Assembly (NCBI GenBank): GCA_023897205.1
Contig: JAHWDD010000012.1
Location: forward strand, 310,001 to 374,000
Length of the DNA: 64,000 bases
Source: Exophiala sp. HKRS030
Taxonomy: Eukaryota > Ascomycota > Eurotiomycetes > Chaetothyriales > Herpotrichiellaceae
Direction of reading: 5' to 3'
A program made the translations under genes and the position numbers. This document shows, one piece after another, positions 33,180 to 43,128 of this stretch. Numbering within the stretch: position 1 is the stretch's first letter; every line of letters starts with the position of its first letter. The notes under the pieces were generated by a model. It saw only the letters and a program-made list of their open reading frames with translations. It was not told the origin of the DNA and did no database searches.

Positions 33180-34400
33180 ATGGACGCTATTCAGAAAGAG
33201 CACGATAAGATTCGGAACAATAGCCAGCAGTCAAAGACCCTACAAAATGTCGACGACATCATCCAACAACTTCAGAGAGCGCGTGACGCCATCGCCGAAG
33301 ACCCCAATGCAAGACAGATCACCCTCGCGAAACTGCAGAACCCGGTCAAGGCCTCCTTCGATAGCATATTCACCGGTTTAAAGGATACACATGGACTCCA
33401 CAACAAGTATACTCGTGCTTTGGATAAGGTGTTCAAGGAAAAAGTGCCCAGCAGCGACATTGATGCCCTCTCGTCCCATCCCACATTGATTAAACGATCC
33501 ATATATCTACACCTACTCCGCGAGGGACTTTTCGACGTGGCCTCAACTCTCCATGCCGAAGCACTCGAGCAGCAGGAAGCTGCAGCCAACCTGGGCTTGG
33601 ATGTGTCTATGGAACATCCCCTTGGCCTTGACAAGAGCTCGGAAGAGAATATGCAGGAGCAGTTCTCCAACATGTACCATATTGTCAAAGAGTTGAAGGA
33701 GCACCACAATTTGCACCCGGCTATTCAATGGGCACGATCGAATGCTGCACTGCTTGAAGCACGAGGAAGCAATCTAGAGTTTGAACTCTGCAGGTTGTAC
33801 TTTGTCAGTCTCTTCCTAGAACGGCAGGACGAAGATCCGCACGGAATCGCTGGACCAATGCGTGCTCTGCAGTATGCTCAAACCGAATTTCAGTCATTCC
33901 GTGGTCGCTACCTTGTGGAAATTCAACAGTTGATGGGCGCCATACCTTTCTACTCAAACCTTGAGGAATCCCCCTACCAACTCAGATTTGATAACTCGAC
34001 AGCTTGGGACGAAGTTGCCACTTCCTTCACACGAGAATTCTGCTCCCTTTTAGAACTCTCAGCAGACTCGCCGCTCTACGTCGCGGCAACAGCAGGAGCT
34101 ATCGCTCTCCCAACTTTAATGAAGCTGCAAACGATACAAAAGCAGAAACGGACGGAATGGACTTCGCAGAACGAATTACCAGTCGAGACTCCACTGCCAC
34201 CCTCTTATCAATTCCATTCGATATTCGTTTGTCCTGTATCCAAAGAGCAAACAACTGATCAGAATCCGCCGATGATGCTGCCTTGCTGCCACGTTATCGC
34301 AAAGGAGTCTCTACAGAAGCTGAGCAAGGGTATCAAGCTCAAATGCCCTTATTGTCCAATAGAGAGTCATCCTAAGGAGGCACGCAGAGTATTCTTGTAA
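33180..34400 (+). CDS. RMD5: GID/CTLH ubiquitin ligase RING subunit
   Basis: Catalytic RING subunit (Gid2/Rmd5) of the GID/CTLH E3 complex, which in yeast marks gluconeogenic enzymes for degradation. Intronless; the first ATG in frame is 33180 (MDAIQKEHDKIRN), giving 406 aa. Domain order: an N-terminal helical part with a LisH-like stretch (about 110-130), a CTLH/CRA region (about 165-320: NMYHIVKELKEHHNLHPAIQW, ALQYAQTEF), and a C-terminal atypical RING beginning Cys351 (CPVSKEQTTDQNPP, then MLPCCHVIAKESL, KCPYCP). The motif reads PCCH where family members usually have PCGH; the zinc ligands themselves are retained. Its partner Fyv10/Gid9 is not in the window. Confidence 0.9.
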   Translation: MDAIQKEHDKIRNNSQQSKTLQNVDDIIQQLQRARDAIAEDPNARQITLAKLQNPVKASFDSIFTGLKDTHGLHNKYTRALDKVFKEKVPSSDIDALSSHPTLIKRSIYLHLLREGLFDVASTLHAEALEQQEAAANLGLDVSMEHPLGLDKSSEENMQEQFSNMYHIVKELKEHHNLHPAIQWARSNAALLEARGSNLEFELCRLYFVSLFLERQDEDPHGIAGPMRALQYAQTEFQSFRGRYLVEIQQLMGAIPFYSNLEESPYQLRFDNSTAWDEVATSFTREFCSLLELSADSPLYVAATAGAIALPTLMKLQTIQKQKRTEWTSQNELPVETPLPPSYQFHSIFVCPVSKEQTTDQNPPMMLPCCHVIAKESLQKLSKGIKLKCPYCPIESHPKEARRVFL

Positions 34401-35609
34401 GGAGCCGGACACAAGCCAGCCCTTGTTTAGGAACATTTATCTTGTTTACGGCGTCAGGAGGATGGAGTATGGGGGTATGCGAATCGGGTATCATAGATTC
34501 ACCATGACCATTGGTTCGGTATATAGTTGAACACAGACAGTAACTAGCACAGGGACTGGAGTACAATCACAATCACAATTTTTCTTCCTGTCAAAGCATG
34601 GCGTCTACGCTAGGACATTCTATGCCTCGTTAATGCAGGTGCAAATGCTAGACTGGCATATTGTAGGAGAATCCAACAAGCTGCATACTTCAAGTCTCCA
34701 TATCCACTGATCCTGGGCCGTGCTTCACACCCTCTTCTTCGAAGCTATACCAGGGCAACCGTCATGCCAGGATGCCTTTTGTGGGATCCTAGCCGTGTAC
34801 GACACATCTAGTAGCCTAGTTTTGCAACACCCACTAGACATACACATTGGTCCAGCAAATTGGTCCAGCACGTCTTCGGCAAAGTGTGCTGTAAGGTACA
34901 TGGGACTCTGACTCTTGCCCTACACACATATGTGTCCCAGGCAGCTCAGCTTAGGTGGCGAAAAAGTGGATGGCATTTTGCTTCGGTTAGCGACAGCTAC
35001 ACACCCATGTTTGAGCCTCCAGGTTTCCGGGATGAAGGAGTTTGAACTTGGACGGACTCCCAAGTCACATTGAGAATTGACTCATCCAAGGGCTAGCCAA
35101 TGTCGAGGGACGGCAGACGATGACCCTGGCAATAGTAGGAGGGTACGGAGTAGCTCCTAAAGTGGTTGCATCGGTCATGTGCCTACGCGCCACTATCGTG
35201 TCTCAGCGCGACGCGGATGAAGGCGTTAGTTTCCCCGACACCTAAATACCTTGCCAAATGAAGCACAACCTCCAGTGATAAGCACCAGCATCTTGTGCCT
35301 CTCTCCCACCAGGTAGGCCTCCAATTCCGGAATTGTCAAAAGGAGCTTGCCTGCGCTGTACTTGTACCGATGTCTTTCCTCAGCTTTGTGCTGCCTTGCT
35401 TTGATCGATCCCATCAATGCCAGGCAACTCTGCGTGCATCCGCATTCTTTTTCTCCAGCTCCCACTGCTCGTTTCCGAGTTTGAATTTTCCTCGTTTTGA
35501 CTAGACTACGCATGTCTTTGAACTGACCTGATATCAAAAATTTATTCTTCGTCGCTCCTTCTGAGCATATATGGGAGCGATCACACTACAGCGGACCTAG
35601 GACGTCAAC
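34401..35609. other. Intergenic region, no gene seen
   Basis: 1.2 kb between tandem plus-strand genes with only frames below about 105 codons. A TACGGAGTA motif lies at 35144. Confidence 0.45.
35144..35152 (+). repeat. TACGGAGTA motif copy
   Basis: Exact copy, upstream of the BTB gene. Confidence 0.6.
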
Positions 35610-36617
35610 ATGTTCAGCAGCAGCAGAAGACAGCCAAGTTCGAACAATTTCTCGTCCAGATATGGAACCAGCAAATACACCAAGCAGAAGGGTCCAAGCT
35701 CTTTTCGAGAGCAGTCCATTGCAAGAGGGATACAGAGGTCGGAGTCTGTCAAGTCCTCGAGAAGAGAACATGCCAGCAGCGCATCTCAAACGGCAGGCAG
35801 GTTGGTATTCCAGACATACACTCCATAATATCCCATGCTAATGTTATTCGGAAGTACACTCACTTCTGCGATCATTACCATCTGCGTTGGTCCTGACCAA
35901 AGACTATTTGCTGGTCACGAAGAAGTCCTCTGCCGTTCACCCTTTTTCGAGTCCCTACTGAAGGGCCAGTTCTTCGAGAACCATTCCAGAAGAATAAATC
36001 TACCGGAGGAACAACCCGAGATTCTGTCGGCGGTCTTGGAGTATCTCTACAAAGGGGACTATTACCCAAAACTGCTTCACAACAAGAGACGAGACACATG
36101 GGAACTGGAAGATGGAGCCAACGCCACGATCGACCATCATGCTGCCAAGCAGACTCTGATGAAGGACACAGTCATCTAGTATGTGTTTGCAACGAGACTT
36201 CTATGAATGATGATTGCAATGCTGACGATGGTACTAGCTGTTCAGCCCAACACTACGGACTTGACGATCTGAAGCGTCTTGCTCTTCGTAAGCAAGGCTT
36301 CCGCTCGGGTGTGGCGATATCCACTATCCTCGCCTCTGCACGGTTTGCATATAATCATACACCAGACTCCGACTCGAAACTTCGAGCTCAGTACCTCACA
36401 CTCATCATTCGTAGTCGGCAGGACTTCAAGAAAAGCGGCCACATGAAGTTAGAAATGGAACAGGGCGGCACAGCTTTGTTCTTTGATCTTTTTGTCGCCA
36501 TGTGTAACCATATGGTAGGTTTACTCAACCCCAGTCTTTCCCGACACCTCACTGATGTTCGAACAGGATGACCTCAAAACCATGCGGTCCCCCTTCACAT
36601 CTCCATTCACTCGCTAG
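35610..36617 (+). CDS. BTB/POZ domain protein
   Basis: Four proposed exons: 35610-35800, 35855-36178, 36238-36514, 36567-36617; 280 aa. The N-terminal 60 residues are basic and Ser-rich. A BTB/POZ fold follows (about 65-190): TICVGPDQRLFAGHEEVLC, RSPFFESLLKGQFFE, INLPEEQPEILSAVLEYLYKGDY, with a helical C-terminal part (YGLDDLKRLALRK). Such proteins dimerise and often serve as Cullin-3 adaptors, but no second interaction domain (Kelch, MATH) is present. The first intron ends in AAG, a weak acceptor; an alternative is a start at 35835 (MLMLFGSTLTSAI), which reads into the same exon. All later joins are in phase. Confidence 0.78.
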
Positions 36618-38186
36618 GCTCAAGGAATGCCATACTGTACTATCCCAACTATCAGAATGCCAGGCAATCTCGGGTTGATCAAATGTTGGATGCTGGAGTT
36701 AGTGGTGCTTTTTATCTCTTGCTCCTATCTGTACTACTATTCTACGAAGATCAAAAAATCTTGATGCTTTGGGCCGGGATCCGCTGCCACAAAAGACGAG
36801 AATGTATGACTGAACATGTGGCCCGTCCCGCTAGACACGGAACGGTGGTGGAAACGGCTACCTAGAAAAATATATCTCTTGGGGAATCTCATGTGTACCT
36901 TGCCTGGCTAGCTGCTCAACGCAGATGTCACTATCGTTTAGGAAGGGAGGAAGGAATGAGACAATATTATCTTATGGGGGATACATCTTCTTGAGCTACT
37001 CGTTCGTCCCTGCTTCGAAGAAACCTTCATCCTAGTTATGAAATTGAGCTGACATTCGACTCGTCATGCAATGTGAAAGCCCGGGTGGTTTCATCGCTGT
37101 GCAAGGCAACCGGCTACCTTTTTCTCCTCAAGAACACCTTTTCGCTAGGGAGAGGCAAAACTCGCTTGCCTTTTTAATCTTCAAAGATGCTACAAGGTGT
37201 ACGGAGTATATCCGAAGGCATCTTGTCATGTGTGTACCCCGTACGCCACATCCCGTTCTTTCTTGATTAGTCTCGAGCGACATATTTCCGACGGGGATGC
37301 CTGGCGTGAGAAAAAGCTCGGACCCTGGATACTTCTGTGATAGTTCAAGTGGCAGATGAGTCACCAAAAAAGGGTCGGACAAGGTCCGACACAAAGTACA
37401 GGCTCTCATCATCATCATCGTCACCACAGCCATCGGCACACACCGTGCTGTAAAGGTGGGAAACCAAGCACAGCTCGCATCATCATGATGACCACTACAC
37501 CTCGTGATGTGAAGGTGGGCGCCCGCGACACGGGAACTGCGATTGAGAGTTTCCAGGATCAGTCCACGCTCAGGGTCAGAGATAAGCCCGATGGGCGTCG
37601 AGACATGGCAAACTGGATTTTGGGGGGCCAAATAAAAAAGACACCTCGGCAGGATAGGGTAAAGTGTTCACATCAAGAACCACACAAGACATACTCGGTA
37701 GGATAGAAACAGATTCCTCATCCACTTGCACCTTGCAAACCATGGCTGAATGGTTCACTTAGGTTTTCGAGGGCGAGGGAACTAGCGTCGGTGCTTGAGG
37801 CTGAGTCCTAGCCAATCGTTTCTCAACCACAGGGTTTGTGATAGGTTGTGGCGAATGTTTCTGACTTTGTAGCCGCCGGTACAGACGGGACCAACATGCC
37901 GTTGAAATATGCTTTGCACTTGCAGTAACCGAGCCCCCTGAGAGGCGTTCATATTCTTCCCTTTGCTGTGCTCGAATGGTGGAATCCCACTGACTTTGTG
38001 TGATAGGATGGCGGTCAACGAACAACTCAGTGGTCGAATGATTGGTGCCGGTTTTCTTGGTTGGAATTTAGATTCGAGCTGTGAACCCCCCGGAAAATTC
38101 GGTGGGTTGCATTGAGCCCTCTTGCTCTGAAATACCTAATCTTGACGAATTGGAGTCGGAAATTGACATGTGCGACGTGGCACCAC
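36618..38186. other. Convergent 1.6-kb region, no confident gene
   Basis: Overlapping frames on both strands at 37128-37706 (up to 167 codons) contradict each other and look non-protein-like. The region contains an ATC-repeat tract near 37406-37420 and a TACGGAGTA motif at 37200. Confidence 0.4.
37200..37208 (+). repeat. TACGGAGTA motif copy
   Basis: Exact copy followed by TATCCG, echoing the TATATA seen next to the copies at 1313 and 13065. Confidence 0.6.
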
Positions 38187-39926
38187 TCAAACGCCTGTGC
38201 CAGGGAATGCTCCGGCCTTACTGAGTACAACAATCCCTCTGTCTCTGGCGATGTAGCCTTTCATCAAGTTCTGCAGGCAGATTTGAAAATGTTCACGTCA
38301 GCCGCATTCTCCAATTTTCTGATTGCTAGTACACATATGTGAAAATGTGAATGTAATGCGGAAGGTGGTGAGGGTTGGTGGGAAGTCCCGATAACTGCAC
38401 CAACCCGCGCCAGGCACCACAATATCTAGGCACCAGTGTGCCACCGAAGGAAGATCGGCACCACAGGGGTGGCAGGCAGCACTCAAATACAACACCGCAG
38501 ATCGTAGATACGATTCACTTGCAAAGGGAGGGGGGAGGAAAGACGCGAGAGGCAGAAGAAAAGGAAAGAGGCGTAGACGTACCTTGTAAATCATGTTTGC
38601 TAGAAAGCATTCAACCTCGTCTCGGTCAATCATGACGTCCGTGGCACCCTTGTAGCCAACGCGCATGCCGGCTTCGAATTCTTCGACTCGGATCCTCGTG
38701 CGACGGATCTTGGGTGCTTCTCCTCCTTCTGCTGCTGGTGGGTTAGCGTCGCCGTCCTTGGGCTCTTCGTAGCCCGCGGCCAGAAAGACCTTGCGGAACA
38801 GGTTGCGGAGGCAAATGTCTCGCGTGCGTTCGAGCGTCAGGTATACTCGGCGCTTGACCAACTCTGGCTCGGCATTAGACAGAGCATCGTCGAACTGCGA
38901 CAAGGATCCCTTTCGGATGGCACTGAACAACGGCGTGAACATTGAGGATAACTTTGGGTGTGGAGCGAGAAGTTTGGCGGTGGGCAATCGGTGGGTGTTG
39001 ACGATGTGTGCGGGGATGAGATAGGTCAAGATTTGTTCACGATTCCGTAGCGAGTCTTTGTGGCACAGGTTGAGCGCCTCGGTGAGGTTGGCTTCGGCCT
39101 CGGTGTAGTTTTCCTGCAAGAAGTCGATCACCCCGCGGTAGTACTTGAACGTACAGCGGTGGGATTTCGGGAACAGTTCGAGCGGAGGTAGGTCCGACTG
39201 TGCCGCCTCGAGGGCTCGGATCACGTTGCGTGTCAGGGAGATGGAGTTGAGTTTGAAGTAGGTCTTGAAGAGGAGGTTCGTCGTGCTGTAGATGCCCCAT
39301 TTGCGGGACTCGGCCAGTTCGGCCCGGTCACTGAGACAGACGGTGAACATGCGGTTGATGGTCCAGGCCGCCTGTTCGAGAGTCTTGTTCTTGTCGGTGT
39401 CACCCATGATGTCGTCGGAAAGGCCGTTGCCGAAGGCGTCGTCTGCTGCAGCAGAGTCTTTGGGTTTGTCCTGGCTGTCGGCTTTCAGGGCGATCATCCG
39501 TAAGTATTTGCCCGCAGTGTAGAGACACGGGATCGTCCAGGATTGGAACCCAAAGTTGGTGTAGCCTCGTACGAGGTGGTTGCACATTTCCTTGTAGGAA
39601 TCGAAAACTTTGGTCCAGTCTCCTCCTGTGCCGGTGCCGGTGCCGCTGGCCGCCCGGATGGTGACGAGTTCCCTGACACACTTCCATAGTGCGACGAATA
39701 TGTCCACCCATGCGTTGGCTTCCGCCTTGGGGAGTTTGACGGCGTTGCGATCTTGCACGAGGTGATAACGCACATCCGCAGAGATGGTCTGGTAGTTCGA
39801 TAGTTGCGCGAATGACTGCAACCGTCGAGGGTCATGGTCGGTGTCGATGGGGGCCAAGCAAGCGGCCAGCAGCCTTCCATCTCCTACCCTTTGGGCATTG
39901 TGGAAGTCTGCAAAGACACTCCCCAT
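38187..39926 (-). CDS. PCI-domain protein, CSN12/Thp1 family
   Basis: COP9-signalosome-associated/TREX-2-type subunit. Exons 39926-38583 and 38270-38187, 475 aa; the start is ATG 39926 ([12 protein letters not shown]). The helical N-terminal repeats ([36 protein letters not shown]) lead to a PCI domain at about 310-475 ([46 protein letters not shown]). The final exon, found beyond a 312-nt intron, codes [20 protein letters not shown], the conserved winged-helix end of the family; this is why I splice here instead of using the 94-codon read-through. In other fungi the homologue links signalosome and mRNA-export functions. Divergent from eL20. Confidence 0.9.
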
Positions 39927-40274
39927 CTTGACAGACACTGATGTTCCAATCAGCCTTGGAAACAGTGTTTGCTTTCCTACCTAACCCTACGACGTTTCCA
40001 GTTGTTGTTGACGTTGGGGGTCCTCTCACAGACAAATGAGAATGGGAGAAACCCACTGACCAATCAGATGTCGGCACCACCAATTTCTTGCCAAGACGTC
40101 TGGCTGCGCACAAATCTCAGCCTTGGCATCAATTGCACTTTCATCGACCGGGTCAAGTTTTTGATTATCGCAGCAATTCCACATCGACAACGACAACAAC
40201 TTGAGGCCGATCAGAAACAGTCAAGGTATGTTTGATCCTACCACTGAGTAGATTCAGATGCTAACATTTTATAG
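39927..40274. other. Divergent promoter of CSN12-like and eL20 genes, with a 5'-leader intron
   Basis: 348 bases. The right end holds a probable leader intron of the eL20 transcript, 40226-40274: donor GTATGT, branch-like GATGCTAAC, acceptor TTTTATAG placed immediately before the ATG. Confidence 0.55.
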
Positions 40275-41282
40275 ATGGGTAAGTCAACCTTGCATCATTT
40301 CTACTTTCACGAGTCTCTCCCGCGACCACGAGCGAAATATTCCCTTTGCGAGAACCCGCGAACAAACAGAGCAAGAGCCGAGAGCAAGAGTCGACAGCAC
40401 GTTTTGGAATGAGAAGGTGTTGGATTGCCCGTTCCACATGCAGTCAATCGTCAAGAGGAAGTCACATCACTGGTCTTGCTACGTTCGATGTTGTCTCGAA
40501 GGCATTGGGAAACCTTTGACCATCCGCATAAAATTTTGTTTCTTTCGCGGCCCTCGCATTTTCACGGACTCTCCAAGAAACGTTCAATTTGACCCAAGAA
40601 AAAATGTCGAAAGATACTGACAAGGAATCTTCTCTTCTTCTCAGGTCGTCTTCAAGAATACCAGGTCATCGGGCGCCACCTGCCCACGGATGCCAACCCG
40701 ACCCCGAAGCTGTACCGCATGCGAATCTTCGCTCCCAACACCGTGGTCGCCAAGTCCCGCTTCTGGTACTTCCTCATGAAGCTGCGAAAGGTCAAGAAGT
40801 CCAACGGCGAAATCGTCTCGCTGAACGTCATCCACGAGAAGCGCCCCCTCAAGGTCAAGAACTTTGGCATCTGGATCCGATACGATTCCCGCTCCGGCAC
40901 TCACAACATGTACAAGGAGTACCGTGAGATGAGCCGCACCGACGCCGTCGAAGCCCTCTACCAGGATATGGCGGCCAGACATCGTGCCCGTTTTAGGTCC
41001 ATTCACGTACGTTTTCTCCTTATGTTTTTTTTTGGCGCAACCCCTCCCTTCACAGAGAAGACAAAATGAGGTTATTGGGAATGCGCTTGGCTGGAGAGAC
41101 ATGATGTACTAACGAAACTGCCAAAACAGATCCTCAAGGTTGTCGAAGTCACCAACCCCAACGACGTCAAGCGACCATACATCAAGCAACTGATCTCCAA
41201 GAACCTCAAATTCCCTCTCCCTCACCGCAGCACCGCCTCCAAGAAGCTGTTCGTCCCCAACCGACCGAGCACGTTTGCATAG
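40275..41282 (+). CDS. 60S ribosomal protein eL20 (L18a)
   Basis: Cytosolic large-subunit ribosomal protein. Exons 40275-40278, 40645-41006 and 41130-41282, 172 aa. The first coding exon is only ATG-G; after a 366-nt intron the frame resumes [19 protein letters not shown], the invariant start of eL20. The core has [19 protein letters not shown] and [20 protein letters not shown]; the C-terminus ends [13 protein letters not shown] as in the family. The second intron has a perfect TACTAAC branch site at 41107-41113. An intron right after the ATG plus a leader intron is the classic arrangement of highly expressed fungal ribosomal genes. Codons end mostly in C, consistent with high expression. 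Confidence 0.96.
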
Positions 41283-42091
41283 ATGCACCTGACCTTGCAA
41301 ATGCGATTGTGAGTGTGATTTGGGTGTTTGTTGGGAGCGTCGTGGGGTGGGCTGTGGTAGTTTACGGAGAACGGTATGCCGGGGTCCTCGCATGACGTTG
41401 TGTGGGTGCGAGGAGGGTGACTTGTCTCATCTCAAGAAGGGTTTCGTTAGGCAACCTGATATGAGATCTCTTCCGCACATAGACACACGCACGAGCCATG
41501 AAGCACAGCAACTGGATCAGTTTCCTAGTCACACACAAAGTTGAGATTGAAAGCGAAATGAATTGCGTATGTCAGAATCGGCTAGATTTATGAGGAAGAC
41601 AAAAGAAAAGGAACTGGCCCTGAGTTGGTGCTGCATAAAGGAGTGTGTGTTGTGTGTACTTGGCTCCGGCACCAACTAGAGTTCCAAAAATGCCCAAAAG
41701 AAATCCTACGTTTCATCATCATCGATCATCGTCGTTGTCATCGTCCTCGTCCTCGTTCTTCTGTCTTCTCGTGCAATGTATTCCCCAGCCTTTTTCAACA
41801 AATCGACCCAAAACCTGGACACGGACAGCTTTTGGGAGATAGGAAAAGGACATCATAAGAGAAATTCCCATCCAACCTGTAATGACTTTGGATAAACGCA
41901 AGGCAAGTTGCCCCTTCCAATTCTCAACGCTCCGCAAGCCGAGCCCGGCGCTGCTTTGCATGTTGCGTGGGACTACCGCGGTGCCATGGTGACCTTGCCC
42001 AAATATCCAGTCGTTTTCAGTCAGAATGCGAGACTTTATTTCTCAACATCCAAGCCTCCAATTTGGTGAATCGCTCCCAATGATTGTGGAC
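41283..42091. other. Convergent intergenic region
   Basis: 3' flanks of eL20 and the LaeA-like gene. A pyrimidine-rich imperfect TCA/TCG trinucleotide tract is at about 41715-41765. No gene. Confidence 0.45.
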
Positions 42092-43128
42092 TCATGACTT
42101 GGGAGGAGCCCGTGCTGTCCAGATGTGAAGATTATTGTAAGCATTCACGGCCGGATGCGCGGCGTCTTGACTTGCTTCCTGACACAAGCGTTTCACATGC
42201 TCGGCAGGCCAGCCGTTCAGACTACACAAGGGTCTGAGGCTCATAGCTTCCAGGCCACAGTGGAGGGCGGCGTCATCTCCAGACGCCATGGAAATCTGCC
42301 AAAGGGCGCCTACGCGCGAAGAATCCGGGTCCGTCGGCCTCAGAGGGATACGGTACACTTCGTGGTTGATGTCTTCTGCCCTGAAGCCGACGGCTTTGAG
42401 CATCTCTCCGGTATTGGGTTCGTACGTGATTCGTCGACCGATGATATCGTAGGATCCTTTGAGATATCGGTGCCACCAGTCCACCAGTCTCGCGTCCGGC
42501 GGCAGCGAGCCATCGTCGCATCGGGGTTCAAAGTCGATCTCGACCTGCTCAAAGACGCCCGTGCCCGGGACGAGATGGCGAATGACCTTCTGGTACAGAC
42601 CGATCCAGTCGGCTACACTGCCTTGGCCCATTTGAAGATGGATCATGTCCCATGACTCTTCCCCCAGCGCCCACGGGGCTTCATAATCCCACGGGGCTCT
42701 GATGGAAACGTTGGGCGGTACAAAGTCGGCCGCCTGGTAATGAAGATCGAGACCGACGATTTCAGCATTGGGTAGGTACCTTGCCATTTTGTTCATCCAT
42801 ATCCCCGACCCACAGCCGAGGTCAAGGATGCGTACTCTTTCCTCAAGCGGCTGTGCACCCTTTCTCATGGGCTCAAGGTTGACAGACGTGAACCTCGAGT
42901 CGCCCGGGGGTCTGCACTGGGAAATCATCTCTTCCATGGTATCGAGCCTGTCGGCTTCCATGCGGTCATGAGGGAGCATATATTGACCTCTAGGGTCGTA
43001 CATCAGCACCATGCACGAAATATTACCACGTGGGCTTCATGAACTTACCTTCTAAAGGTCCCATAGAGTCTACCGTACTCCTGGACTGCCTGCCTGCCAG
43101 GCATATTGGCCAAGAAGCCCGCCGCCAT
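42092..43128 (-). CDS. LaeA-like SAM-dependent methyltransferase
   Basis: Exons 43128-43049 and 42989-42092, 325 aa. The join YGRLYGTFR-RGQYMLPHD restores the LaeA-family N-terminus. The Rossmann-fold motif I is ILDLGCGSGIW; further family hallmarks are DYEAPWALGEESWDMIHLQMG, VFEQVEIDFEPRCDDGSLP and the C-terminal AYNNLHIWTARAP. LaeA proteins sit in the nucleus with velvet proteins and control secondary metabolism and development; paralogues of unknown role are common, so this may be the LaeA orthologue or a paralogue. The frame is open for a further 70 codons 5' of the chosen ATG without another ATG, so an additional upstream exon is possible. No biosynthetic cluster adjoins it. Confidence 0.88.

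Noticed and set aside
37128..37706. Overlapping frames on both strands
   Set aside because: Mutually exclusive, His-repeat from an ATC tract, no conserved motif.
38298..38582. Read-through C-terminus of CSN12 as the main product
   Set aside because: The conserved family end is found in a downstream exon with good splice sites, so the open stretch is an intron.
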